DNA of 64,000 nt from Plectosphaerella cucumerina (lineage: Eukaryota > Ascomycota > Sordariomycetes > Glomerellales > Plectosphaerellaceae): assembly GCA_020746995.1 (NCBI GenBank), contig JAGPXD010000001.1, positions 5,084,001 to 5,148,000 of the forward strand, given 5' to 3'. A program made the translations under genes and the position numbers. Shown here in pieces: positions 44,515-54,434 of this stretch (within the stretch, counting starts at the first letter, position 1; each line of letters begins with the position of its first letter). The notes beneath the pieces are model-generated. The model did not search any database and was not told the origin of the DNA. It saw only the letters and a list, made by a program, of their open reading frames with translations.

Positions 44515-45792
44515 ATGCCGAAACATACCGCACCCTTCACGGCGCTCATCGCCCTCGCTATGTGTGCCTCTGCCAAAAAGGTCGGTTTCTTCGAGTCCAG
44601 TACTTGCTCCGACCCGCAAGGCTTCGAGAGTTGGTACAAAACGGCCGACGAGACTTGGGCAGCATGCGTCTCCGACAACTGCGCGGACCAGGACACAGAC
44701 TGCATCAACCTCTGTACCTGCATCCAGAACCTTGACCGTCTCGACTGCGCCGGCCAGAGCTGCTGGAACCAGGTGAATACCGTCCAAGAAATAACCTTTT
44801 TCTAGGGACCTGCTGATAAGCTTGCTGCAGGTGTACAGCTGTGCGTACCAGGAGACTGTGGGCGAACTGACGTCCAGCTGCCTGGATCCCAAGTATGATC
44901 GCGTGCCGTTCTGGCCGCCCCCGGACGATGCTGGTGCCGGATGTTCCTGCAACGTCGGCAAGATCGTGACGACGCAAGCCCGCGCTATCGACGAGCTGCA
45001 GAACAAGTGTGGCGTGGGCTCGGCAACGTCCAACACAGGCAATGATGTGTTTGGGGAGGTTGTTGCAGCCTGCCAGTGCTGTTCCAGCAGTGCGATTCTC
45101 TCTGCGTATGTCGTCTTCCCTGCTGGATTTACTTCCTCTCTAACAGCTTCGCAGCATCTGGAATATCTGCCCCAGCACCGATCCAGCTCTCACTGGTGCC
45201 AACGAATGGTTTGTCGCTCACTTCCTTCGTCTAGCGGCTTCTCACCCTACAGGCCTCCTCTCCTCAACAAGAAGCTTCATGCCAAAAATGGCTCGCTAAC
45301 TCTTACGTGAATAGGATCGAGGCCATCAGCATCCTCGACAAGAACTGGGAGCAATGCAGCGCGTTCATCGAGAAGTATCCATGCGATGACATGCTTGGCA
45401 TGAGTCCCCCGGCCGCCGACAAGTCCGACGATTTCTATGTGCATGGCGAGTTCCCCGCCAACGGCTCCCAAACTCTGTACAACACGGGGACAATCTCGAG
45501 CCCAATCAGCGGAGCGACGTACACCTACTCGTACTTTGATGACGCTCCGAGGGTTGTCACCGTGGCGAGCGCCGACGCCAGACCGACCGGATCCAGCGAT
45601 GGTGCTGGAAACAACAGTCCAGACAGCGACAGCAGCGAGGACAACAGCAATAGCACCGAGAAGAGCGAAAGCTCGCCTTCAGGAGCCAACGACACTGAAA
45701 ACGACGACAGTGGTGCCGGGTCGTTGAGTTCGTGGCTCTTGCTCGCGACGTGGCCACTCGCCGGCACGGCCATGGTTCTAGTATGGCTCTAG
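44515..45792 (+). CDS. Secreted cysteine-rich, probably GPI-anchored surface protein
   Basis: Four exons: 44515-44772, 44831-45105, 45155-45208 and 45315-45792; 354 aa. I do not know a named family. Residues 1-20 (MPKHTAPFTALIALAMCASA) are a classical signal peptide; 44488 is an in-frame alternative start. The next ~220 residues hold 19 cysteines in a pattern such as CVSDNC, DCINLCTC, CSC and ACQCC, which suggests a disulfide-rich ectodomain. It lacks the eight-Cys spacing of a CFEM domain. A ~80-residue Ser/Thr/Asn/Asp-rich stalk follows, then a hydrophobic C-terminus (SSWLLLATWPLAGTAMVLVWL) preceded by small residues that fit a GPI omega site. The third exon is fixed by keeping WNICPSTDP with its cysteine in frame. 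Likely at the cell wall or plasma membrane. Confidence 0.8.
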
Positions 45793-47296
45793 AACCTTGG
45801 TTGCGATGATGTAATGATGTTGATATTCATGTAATCACGATTCACGATATCAGGGAGGTCAAGAATTAGGTTTGGTAGCTATTGCACTGTGCAATCTGCT
45901 GGTCAATACAGCCTCCCCTGAACTACCTACCACTGACGAATAATTTATTTGTACACCCAAATCATCATGACCGGCTGCGGCTCACCAAGTACAACTCAAT
46001 ACCAGGAGAAATCATTTCACTGCTGCAGTGTACCTTACTTTTTTGGGGAGCATATTTAGATGACTGCTTCTTATGCGTATTATGGTACTTGTCATATCGG
46101 ACGGTGTCTGGACGGAAGCCTCAATGACATTGACCATCATCTCTCTGTAAATTTGTCAAGCGGCTTGATCCCCAAGAGCTTGGCCAGAGGTGAATGTGAA
46201 GAAGACATCTTTCGAAGATGATGATAGCATCTAAACAATGTCTCCGCCTTGAAGCCATTGAAGCATGATTGATCTTCAAGAGTATTCCACTCGACCCGAC
46301 GCCGCCAAATTGATTTCTCCCAGATCACGTCGCTCATGTGCCCCGTCCTCCTACCTACCTACCCATTCGACCAAGGGAACCCGAACACGTCGAAGGAGGA
46401 TAATATCAGTGTGTATCTTGGCCAAATAATGCATCCAAGTGAGTCCATGAGCCGTTCTTCAAGCGATCTCTATGCAATAGCCCCCGTCTAGGGCATTAAA
46501 AAGTCGACAATGGTGATTCCCGAGGGACTTCAGGGGTGGACCGTGCTGTCAACGAAATCGCACGGTGCAGCACACCCCAACCTGACTTCTTCGAGTCAAC
46601 TTGAAGGGCTCGACTTGAGAGTCTGACGTCAGTATCTGAAATGCACAAGAGTCGTGTCTTGAGGTCTGCCTCCGCTTCCAGAGAAGGCTAACCACTACAG
46701 CCGCTGGCCATCTCGCATGTTGGCGTCTTCGAGGTGCAATGACCCCTAAGGTACGTTGGCATGACACAGGCCGCCGCTGCCAAGAGTTAGCTGTCGCCCG
46801 ACCTAAGTCAGTTCAGGGCTCGCTCCTCCGTCGACCCCTGCTCCTTCCTCAACGACTGTTATTATCCGGCAGCAGCGATACGGATAGCCCCTGGTAACTT
46901 CCCCGTCAAATGAAATGCCATCCGACAAATGCTCCACTCTGAACCAACCGACGCCTGGACGCCGCCTGGTGCACGGCAGGACCAGCCAGCCCTTGTGCAC
47001 CCTGCTGTGCACTGCCCAGGGGCCTGGCCTGCTCTGTCGCTGACAGCCTGCCAGTGAGTGGAAGGATCCTTCAACTTCTCTCCATTTGGACCCCTCCAGC
47101 AATGACTTCAAGTTTGTTATCTCTGCGCCGCATCGACAATGCCCCAGACAGCTCGTTGTTGAAACGAAGACCGCCCACCGAGCGAACGCGACGACGTTGA
47201 CCCCCGCGGCTCGACCACCGCGACCCGATTGAAGCGACTACGACCCTCCCGCCTAGATAAGAAAACGGCAAACGCGCGCGTGCTGGCGCGGCAGCG
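45793..47296. other. Intergenic region upstream of the GT31-like gene
   Basis: 1.5 kb between two plus-strand genes. 45.85-46.5 kb is more AT-rich than most of the window and contains an 81-codon frame (45882-46127) that I do not trust. A perfect CTGACGTCAG palindrome lies at 46623-46632. No transposon features were seen. Confidence 0.45.
46623..46632. promoter_or_regulatory. CRE-type palindrome CTGACGTCAG
   Basis: A perfect 10-bp palindrome with the TGACGTCA core bound by CREB/ATF-type bZIP factors (Atf1/AtfA in fungi), 665 bp before the GT31-like start. The distance and lack of other evidence keep this tentative. Confidence 0.3.
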
Positions 47297-49144
47297 ATGG
47301 ACGACGACTCCAGCACCGCCAGGGACCCGTTCCTTGATCCCAAGAAGGAGGGCGACTTCGCAGGCCACTCGTGGTCGCAATCGCAGTCGGACAACTTCCC
47401 ATATGTCGTCAATTTTCAGGGCAGGTTGGGCGACCTAAGGATCAGGCTGGGCGACCCGCGAAGCAGGCTGCGACCGCTGGTCCAACGGGCGCGCAACACC
47501 TTGAGTCCCTACGCGAGGATCTTCAGGGTCATCGGCGTCGTCCTAGTCTTCATCATCGTGTTCCTCTGCCTGCCTTCGACGCGGCCATATACCTCGGACC
47601 TGGTGCTCAAAACGACGCACCTCCGCGAGGGCATGATGCCCGCCAACCCGCGGCCCCTCGTTCACGACCACAGCCCCAGTACCAAAGTGTCCAGTGTCGA
47701 CGAGGCGCGGCCACCGCCGACGTCGACGCACGTCATGAACTGCAAGCCCGACCTGGCCAGGCTCCGCGAAATCGGACGCCGTCACGGCCTGGGCGACGAG
47801 GTCGAATACTTCAAGCGCTACGTCCGCTTCACACGCGAGCCCATTGAGCGCAAGTCCTTCACTCAGCTACCAGACAAGTTCCTGGACGAAGACGGCTTCC
47901 GGACACTGCAGCTGTCCAAGAACGACGCGGCAGACGGCAATAAAAAGCCGATTTGCGGCGCGCCCCTGGAGGTGGCGGTGCCGCAGTCTCCCTACCCCGC
48001 CGACGTTGACCTATCCGACTTCATCTTCGGCGTGTCGACAAGTTTTCAACGTATCGACAAGGCCTCGGTCGTCCAGGAATGGGCGCACTGGCTGACGGAC
48101 GGCAATGGCAAGCCCAACGGCGGCAGGCTTCTCCTACAGCTCGTCGACGCGTCCGACGCTGAGATGACAGATGTGGCACGCCGTCTCGCCGACGCCGGCA
48201 TTGACGCGGAGGTCAGTGGCATCGACAGCCGCAGAACCAGCAAGATGGGATGGCGCTATCTCGACCTAGTCCCGATGCTCTTCAGGAACGACGAGGCGGC
48301 CTCCCGCAAGTGGTTCGTCCTCTGCGACGACGACACCTTCTTCCCGGCTATGAACAGCCTCGTCGCCCGGTTCCGCAAGCTCGATCACCTCAGGCCGCTT
48401 TATGTCGGCACCCTATCCGAGGACGCGGCCGCCGTCTGGTCGCACGGCGTGCAGGCTTTCGGCGGTGCCGGCGTCTTCCTCAGCAGGCCCATGGCCGCTA
48501 TCATAAACGAGAGACACTGGTCGTGCCGTACTTGGATCCAGACCTTGAGGGCCATCTCGAGCGGGGTCGTTCAAGGCGATCTGTTGTTACGCAACTGCGT
48601 CCTCGACAATAGCGAGGTGCGGCTGACCCAGGTGAACGAACTATGGCAGCTGGACGCCTCCGGTGATGTATCGGGCTTCTACGAGGCTGGTCTGCTTCCC
48701 ATGAGCGTGCACCATTACCGTGGCGAAAAGTTGTGGCACTTGGCATATCCGCTCAACACCACCCGCATCGCGCTCACGTGTGGCGAGGCCTGCCCATGGC
48801 AGCGCTTCGCAACCATGGACGACTTCGTCTTGTCAAACGGCTATAGCATTGCCCAGTACCCGGGAGGCGTCACCTTTGACCTGAACCAGGCCGAGCGGAC
48901 CTTCATCTCCATCCAGGGCGATGAGGGGTGGAACTTTGACTACAGGCTCGGCCCGCAGCGGCCGCCGCTGTCGGGGACGGGGCGCAAGGTCGCCTGGGAG
49001 CTGCGTGATGCGGGCAGGGACGAAGACGGGTCGGTCTGGCAGGTGTACGTGCGGAAGAGGGGGGACAAGAGGTGGAGGACGAAGGGCGGGAAGCCGATGA
49101 AGGCCCTGGATGGGATCATCGAGCTGGTGTGGGTTCCGGCGTAG
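47297..49144 (+). CDS. Type II membrane glycosyltransferase, GT31/Fringe-like (DUF604-type)
   Basis: A single exon of 615 aa. A ~75-residue cytosolic N-terminus with basic Arg-Leu repeats (GRLGDLRIRLGDPRSRLRPL) precedes one transmembrane helix (IFRVIGVVLVFIIVFLCLP), then a stem and a luminal catalytic domain: type II Golgi topology. DLSDFIFGVSTSF begins the GT-A fold. WFVLCDDDTFFP holds the metal-binding DDD (Asp344-346). YVGTLSEDAAAVW, FGGAGVFLSRPM and GDLLLRNCVLD are the later Fringe/DUF604 motifs. Such fungal enzymes are annotated as GT31 and thought to extend wall or secreted glycans; donor and acceptor are unknown. A C-terminal ~90-residue beta-rich extension follows the catalytic part. 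Confidence 0.9.
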   Translation: MDDDSSTARDPFLDPKKEGDFAGHSWSQSQSDNFPYVVNFQGRLGDLRIRLGDPRSRLRPLVQRARNTLSPYARIFRVIGVVLVFIIVFLCLPSTRPYTSDLVLKTTHLREGMMPANPRPLVHDHSPSTKVSSVDEARPPPTSTHVMNCKPDLARLREIGRRHGLGDEVEYFKRYVRFTREPIERKSFTQLPDKFLDEDGFRTLQLSKNDAADGNKKPICGAPLEVAVPQSPYPADVDLSDFIFGVSTSFQRIDKASVVQEWAHWLTDGNGKPNGGRLLLQLVDASDAEMTDVARRLADAGIDAEVSGIDSRRTSKMGWRYLDLVPMLFRNDEAASRKWFVLCDDDTFFPAMNSLVARFRKLDHLRPLYVGTLSEDAAAVWSHGVQAFGGAGVFLSRPMAAIINERHWSCRTWIQTLRAISSGVVQGDLLLRNCVLDNSEVRLTQVNELWQLDASGDVSGFYEAGLLPMSVHHYRGEKLWHLAYPLNTTRIALTCGEACPWQRFATMDDFVLSNGYSIAQYPGGVTFDLNQAERTFISIQGDEGWNFDYRLGPQRPPLSGTGRKVAWELRDAGRDEDGSVWQVYVRKRGDKRWRTKGGKPMKALDGIIELVWVPA

Positions 49145-49598
49145 CTAATGATGCTTTCCTTGGTCCGGGATGTGTACATATGAGGATGAGCCTAAGCGTG
49201 GGCAAGGCGATATAAACCTGAGCATTTCACATATTTTATGACTTCAACCACATGTCTTGCAGTTGAGCTGTTTGACCTCTCCACAGTGCCTGGCCTGGGA
49301 CACAACCAAGGCGAAGGCATTCAGGCAGCTACTTTTCCTAGGCCCCTTCAATTGATTACGGGAATACTCCAGAGTTTTGCTCCTCATTCTAGGCATCGAT
49401 TCCTTTCCTGAAATGCATCCAGTTTGAGGCCTTCCACTTCAACGCCACGATGTCACCCAGCGGGTCGCAGCCCCGCCACCAGAAGCGTAGTCAGGGTCTC
49501 CTCGCACCCCTCGACTCAACCTCCCCCTTCTTCCCCCCTTCACACTTTTCCAAACCACGACCTCACACACAACCAATCTGCCCAGCTACACCGTCACC
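49145..49598 (+). other. Spacer / ALG13 promoter
   Basis: 454 bp between two plus-strand genes. The last 100 bp is strongly pyrimidine-rich (ctcccccttcttcccccc-like) then CA-rich up to the ALG13 start, typical of a fungal leader. Frames starting at 49424 and 49450 run into ALG13 in the wrong frame. Confidence 0.45.
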
Positions 49599-50317
49599 AT
49601 GCCAGCAATCGCACCACCCCCAATGGAGCGACACTGCCTCGTCACCATCGGCGCGACAGCCCGCTTCACCCAGCTCCTCCACGAGGTCCTCCAGCCCGAG
49701 TTCCTCAACCACCTCGCCGCCAACAACTTCACCCACCTCACCCTCCAGTGCGGCAAGGACCTCGCCCAGGTCCGCGAGGATCTCCTCGCCCTCGATCCCC
49801 GTCCCGCTCTGCAGATCGCCACGTTCGCTTTCGTCGACGACCTCGTCCCGGATATGGTCCGCTGCCGCGCCGACCCCAAGGCAGGAAGGGCAGCAGGCGC
49901 CGTCATCGCGCACGCCGGTACGTCCCCTCTCCTCTCCTTTCAATCTCCCACATTCTTAACTGAAGTTACCTCCCAGGCACTGGCACGATCCTCGACTCCT
50001 TCCGCGTCTCCGCCCCCCTCATCGTCGTCCCCAACCCGACCCTGAAAGACAACCACCAAGAAGAACTCGCCGAAGAGATCCAGCACCAAGGCTACGCCAT
50101 CTGGGGCCGTCTCGGCCAGCTCGTCTACGCCCTCGAGCAGCTTGACCTCCTCGTCGCGGAAACAGCCGCCCAGTTCCGTCCCCACCCCGTCGTGCCCCCG
50201 CCGCGACAGATCGACGTCTGGTCCGTCGCCGGCGCTATTATGGAGAGGGCCGGCGGCGTCCTCATGCCGGCTGCTGAGCTGCAGAAGGAGGAGACCTCGC
50301 AGATGGCTATGGACTAG
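49599..50317 (+). CDS. ALG13: ALG13, UDP-GlcNAc transferase catalytic subunit
   Basis: Two exons (49599-49917, 49977-50317) with a 59-nt intron (GTACGT...CCCAG); 219 aa. With membrane-bound Alg14, Alg13 adds the second GlcNAc to the dolichol-linked oligosaccharide on the cytosolic face of the ER, in N-glycosylation. Seen here: LVTIGATARFTQLLHEVL at the N-terminus, LTLQCGKDL, and the donor-binding loop VIAHAGTGTILDSFR around Gly107, then LIVVPNPTLKDNHQEELAEEI. All are typical of the GT1/MurG-like C-terminal half. No transmembrane helix, as expected. The stop is TAG at 50315-50317, but the same frame stays open for 26 more codons to a second TAG at 50396-50398 with a charged, helix-like sequence (see findings). 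Confidence 0.94.
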
Positions 50318-50595
50318 GAGTCCCGTCGCAAGCTGGAGGTCGCTGCTTTTGAGCGTGAGGCGCGCCGGGCGAGGTTTGCATCGAGGCATCGGAGTTAGCT
50401 CGCGTGGCGGAATGTTGTTGTATTCACGATGATACCCTGGGTTGTACGGAGTTTAGGTTGGGCGAAACGACAGACCTATCTATGGTCTGCGGCCCGAAAT
50501 TTTGCATTTTTAGACGACAAATGTTCACTCTGCAACGCTGTTTCAACATCACTTCTATCCCCCTTCATGCGTAATTCTTCCTCTGCGATGTCCCC
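50318..50595. other. ALG13 / AIP1 convergent gap
   Basis: 278 bp between facing stops. The first 81 bp continue the ALG13 frame; the rest is AT-richer and should hold both 3' UTRs. Confidence 0.5.
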
Positions 50596-52491
50596 TCACG
50601 GCAGCGCCGGCGTGGCCCAGATCTTCACAGCAGCATCGGCACCAACGCTCGCCACCTTGCCGCCCTCCACCCACGCAACCCCCGAAACACCCTCGAGATG
50701 CGCATTCTCCGCCTTGACCTTGCGCCCGGGAGCACCAAGACTGTAAATCACCACATCCGCCCCGCGCGATCCGGACGCCACGTGCGTGCCCGCCTCGTTC
50801 CACGCGATGGACGTGATCTTGTTCCTGTTGTGTGCCGCCCACCGGTCCGCGCACTTGGCCGCCACCTCCCACGTCGCCGCGTCATACGGGTCAATGGAGC
50901 CGTTGTCGTTACCCGCGGCCAGGAAGCGCCCGTCGCGCGAGAAGGCGAGTTGTGAGATGGGGTGCGTCGAGCGGTCCAGGGACTTGATCTCCTTGAGCGA
51001 GCCGCCTGCGTCCGCGCTCAGGATCTTGACTGAGTTGCCGGCGCCGACGGCCACGGTGGTACCGTGTGCGGCGATGGCGGCGGGCGTGTAGCCGAGCTTG
51101 TTGGCCGAGACCTTTTCGGCGCCCTTGTAGACGTCGATGCCGTCCGTGACGGCGACAAAGGCCAGGCCGTTGGCGAAGGCGACGCCCTGCGGCTGGGAGG
51201 AGAGGGCCGAGGCCTCGGGTGCGTAGGTGCTGCCTGCCTCGTCGATGACACGGAGGTTGTCGTCCCAGCCGACGGTGTATGTCCTGCCGTTATCGCCCGG
51301 GGCGAGCTGAACGACTTGGTTGGTGTGTGCGGTGCCAGTGACGGCGACGCCAGTGCCCTCGGCGACATCCCAGCGGCACACGCGGCCGTCGAAGCTGCCT
51401 GTGAGGAGGGTGCGGCCTGCGCCATCCGAGGCGGAGGTCATGGCGGTGACGCTCTTGTTGTGGCCCTGAACGACGCGGGAGGCTCCAGTGCTGCCAGGGA
51501 GGAGGTAGAGCAGGTCTCCGTCGCGGTTGATGCTGATGACGAGGCCGTCAGAGCGGCCAGGGGCAACGACGACGCCGAACTGCTGCGTGCCGAGATCCCA
51601 GGTGTGAGAGGCGGGTCCGGCCTCGAGACCCCACTGCTTGACGGTACCGTCGGTGCTGGCGGTGACGAAGGACTTGCTGTCAGCCGCCCAGGAGACGGCG
51701 AGGATGCTGCCCGTGTGCTCGCCGTCGCTGATGCGGACGGTGGGCTCGCCCGTCTTTCCATCGTAGAGCTGAATGCGGCGGTCCGCGCCGACAGACACGA
51801 GGTACGTGCCATCAGGGGAGAAAGCCGTGGCGTAGATGAAGTTTGTGTGCGTGCCGGCCTGCTTTGCCGCAAACTTGAAGGGCGCTCCGTGGAAGAAGCA
51901 GAGGGCGCCGTCGTCAGACACGGTGGCGGCGCGGAGGGGCCGCTGCTGGCGGATGGAGACGGCGTTGATGGCCTTTGAGTGGCCGCTGATCTCGCCGACC
52001 GAGTTGCCGCTGTCGGCGGTGATGCAGTGGCCGAAGCGCTGGCTGCCCTTTCCGACGGCGATGATGCGCTGCGAGTCGCCGTCCCAGGCGATGTCCTTGA
52101 TGGGGCCGGAGATGATGGCGTACTCGCCCTTTGTGTTCTCGGCGCCGATGGAGTCCCATATCCGCACGTTGCCGGCGCGGTCGCCGCTGGCGATGTAGAA
52201 GCCGCTGGGGGAGAAGCGGGCGACGGTTGTGACCTGGTTCTTGTGGCCGGTGTATTGCTTGGCGATGGACGGGTTGTCGATGGACCGCACGAAGATGGAC
52301 TTGCCGGACTGGGGGAGGAGAAGTTAGCGGTAATCTAGGGAGGAAGGAGAGAAAGGGAGTTTTCTCACGGCATAGGCTATCCGCTCGCCCTTGGAGTCAA
52401 TCGACAGCTGCGTGGGCTGGAGGCCCTCATCGTTGCCCAAGGGGTTAATGGCCGGCGCCGGGGCCAGGATCTTCTCGATCGTCAGGGACAT
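50596..52491 (-). CDS. AIP1: AIP1, actin-interacting WD40 protein
   Basis: Two exons (52369-52491, 50596-52308) with a 60-nt intron; 611 aa, the normal length for Aip1/WDR1. Exon 1 encodes MSLTIEKILAPAPAINPLG. The junction gives RIAYASGKSIFVRSIDNPSIA, a conserved Aip1 segment. WD40 repeats run through the whole protein and form two seven-bladed propellers: YTGHKNQVTTVARFSPSG...VRIWDS, then GHNKSVTAM...CRWDV, ending VSGVAWVEGGKVASVGADAAVKIW. Aip1 works with cofilin to disassemble and cap actin filaments at patches and hyphal tips. It converges with ALG13. Confidence 0.96.
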
Positions 52492-52949
52492 GGTGGGCGT
52501 TCGGTGTGATCAGGAGGGTTTGGAGAAGGGTAGTGTTGCCACTGAGCTGCAGGTGGTTTTGGGTTGGGTTCAAGTTTGGAGAAGTCGGTCTCGAATGTCT
52601 GATGTCGTTCCGCATTGTCGGCAGCGTCTCAAAACAGGGTTCCGGTACCTGAAATGGCGGGGGATTCAAGGACCCACCAGAGCTTCAGCGTCCGACTGTC
52701 ATCACGATCCACGCAATCCGCCGCACGACTCGGGACTAGCCCGACTGCGACCTATTTTAGGCATCACGACATCACTCGATGACATCCAACAAGCACATCA
52801 TCAACCCATCTTCGCAAGTTCATCTCGCCATGAAAAGTCCCAAGCCTTTCTCAGATCCCTGAGTCCAGGTTTCTCTTCGCATATGCCGCTCCAAAGTCAT
52901 GCCTTTTTCCACAATGTCGTCCTCCAAGTCCATCCATCGTCCTTCAACC
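52492..52949. other. Upstream of AIP1
   Basis: 458 bp between the AIP1 start and the stop of the P-loop gene, both minus strand. It holds the AIP1 promoter. Frames crossing it (52391-53044) are noise. Confidence 0.45.
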
Positions 52950-53540
52950 TTAGCTCGAAGAAGCAGCAGCCGTGCCCCAAACGAAGCCCTCCCTCATGTG
53001 CTCGAAAATCTTCCAAGCCGCCTCGTCCGGCATCATCCGCGTGACATCCATCTTGAGCTCCTCATCGCCTCCCTCTCCAAAGCTGTGAAGCTTCTTCTCG
53101 CCCCTGATCTTCCTGAGTCCCTCCACATCCTCACGCTGCTCCGCAAACTTCTCCACCATCTCAAGCCTAGCCTCGTTCATATCCTCATCGCACTCCAGCA
53201 CGACAGGCCAGAACTGTACACCGCGGGCATGAGCAGCAGTCTGGTACTCCCTCGCGCCTTTGCCGCCCGCCTCATCGGCGTAGAGAACGTCCGTGAAGAT
53301 CCAGGTAAGTCGACGGGTATAGTCGAGCTGAGCGGCGGCGTCGAGGAAGTCACCCCGGACGGCAGAGCGCTTCGCGTTGTACTCGGGCGAGTCCACGGGC
53401 ATGGTGGAGGGAATCATGTCGAGCATGGTATTGTAATCGAGAACTTGCGATCCGGGGATGAGCCTCTGCAGCTCCTTCGCGATGGTGAGCTTACCCACAC
53501 CGGGGTAGCCGTTGATGAAGATGTAGCGCACAACGGTCAT
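52950..53540 (-). CDS. P-loop kinase-like NTPase, unassigned
   Basis: An intronless 196-aa frame starting MTVVRYIFINGYPGVGKLTIAKEL. GYPGVGKLT is a Walker A loop (GxxGxGK[ST]-like, with Leu in place of the usual Lys/Ser neighbour) after a beta-strand. LTWIFTDVLY looks like the Walker B strand, and the FWPVVLECDEDMNEARLEMVEKF segment like the lid or following strand of a small nucleotide or sugar kinase fold. Size and layout suit the AAA_33/zeta-kinase-like group of single-domain phosphotransferases. I cannot name a substrate. No targeting signal is seen; the C-terminus ends in an Ala/Ser run. Likely cytosolic. Confidence 0.82.
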   Translation of the reverse strand: MTVVRYIFINGYPGVGKLTIAKELQRLIPGSQVLDYNTMLDMIPSTMPVDSPEYNAKRSAVRGDFLDAAAQLDYTRRLTWIFTDVLYADEAGGKGAREYQTAAHARGVQFWPVVLECDEDMNEARLEMVEKFAEQREDVEGLRKIRGEKKLHSFGEGGDEELKMDVTRMMPDEAAWKIFEHMREGFVWGTAAASSS

Positions 53541-54434
53541 GATGGCTTCGGTTGTGTGTTTTCTTCGCGGTTGGTTTTGTTTTGTTTTGTTTTCCGTAGC
53601 TGCAGAAAACGGTTGAGTAAAGGGTGTAGTTCAAGTTTAAGAAGGAAAAGAACGGAATCAAGAAAAAACCACCGACGCCGTATCGACATCAAATGCCTCG
53701 CCATCGAAACGTCTCAGTGGCCGCATGGGCGGCCAGCCGGGCGGCCAGCCACGCGTCTCTTGACTCACTTGCCCAAGCCATTCACGTGGACACTTACATT
53801 TGCAGGCACACAAACCAAAGGCACTCAGTGTGGCATCTCGTTTTATTTCCTGGTCAGGGGCCTGAGGCACCCATCTGCCCAGGTAGCCAAACAAACATGC
53901 AGAAGAGCAACAGCATACGCGTTAGCGGTAACCAACTAGAGCCTCAAAAAAGCACAACAGAGCAAATCACATCGAGGAAGCCCAGCGCTTCCCTCCTAGC
54001 CTTGTCCGTCCAAGGCCGTCAATGTTTCCCAAACTCCATACGTTCCGTTCCGTTCCCCCTCCTGTGGACCCCCTCTCACGCCCGAGTAGCTGCGTCCAGG
54101 CCGAGGTCCACCGAAAACTCCTTTGTTGCCCCGCGTAATGATAGAGCCCCTGGCATCCAAGCCAGCGCCACCCGGCGAAGGAAAAAGGGGTATCATAAGC
54201 CTTCCGTCGTCATGTCGTCGTCCATCTCAACTCGGTCATCCGCGGTGTAATACAAGTGTCGAAGAAGCAAGAGAGCGGCCAGTTGATGGCCTGAAAAAAT
54301 AAACCCGGACGGAAGAAGCAGTATAACGGAATGCGCGGAAAGAAGGGGCGAGAACCGGCGCCTGCAACAAAAGAAGCAGGCGAAATCAAGTAGGTAGGAA
54401 ACTTGGCGCGAGGTGAAAGAGGCAACGAGGCGTC
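53541..54434. other. Upstream of the P-loop gene / MAF1 3' flank
   Basis: 894 bp between two minus-strand genes. A (gtttt)n tract at 53572-53592, just before the P-loop gene start, reads as A-rich on the coding strand. A short gttcc tandem lies at 54046-54058. Frames of up to ~185 codons here lack domains. Confidence 0.5.

Noticed and set aside
45882..46127. 81-codon plus frame rich in Leu/Tyr/Cys
   Set aside because: Hydrophobic stretches arise from AT-richer intergenic DNA; no start context or homology support.
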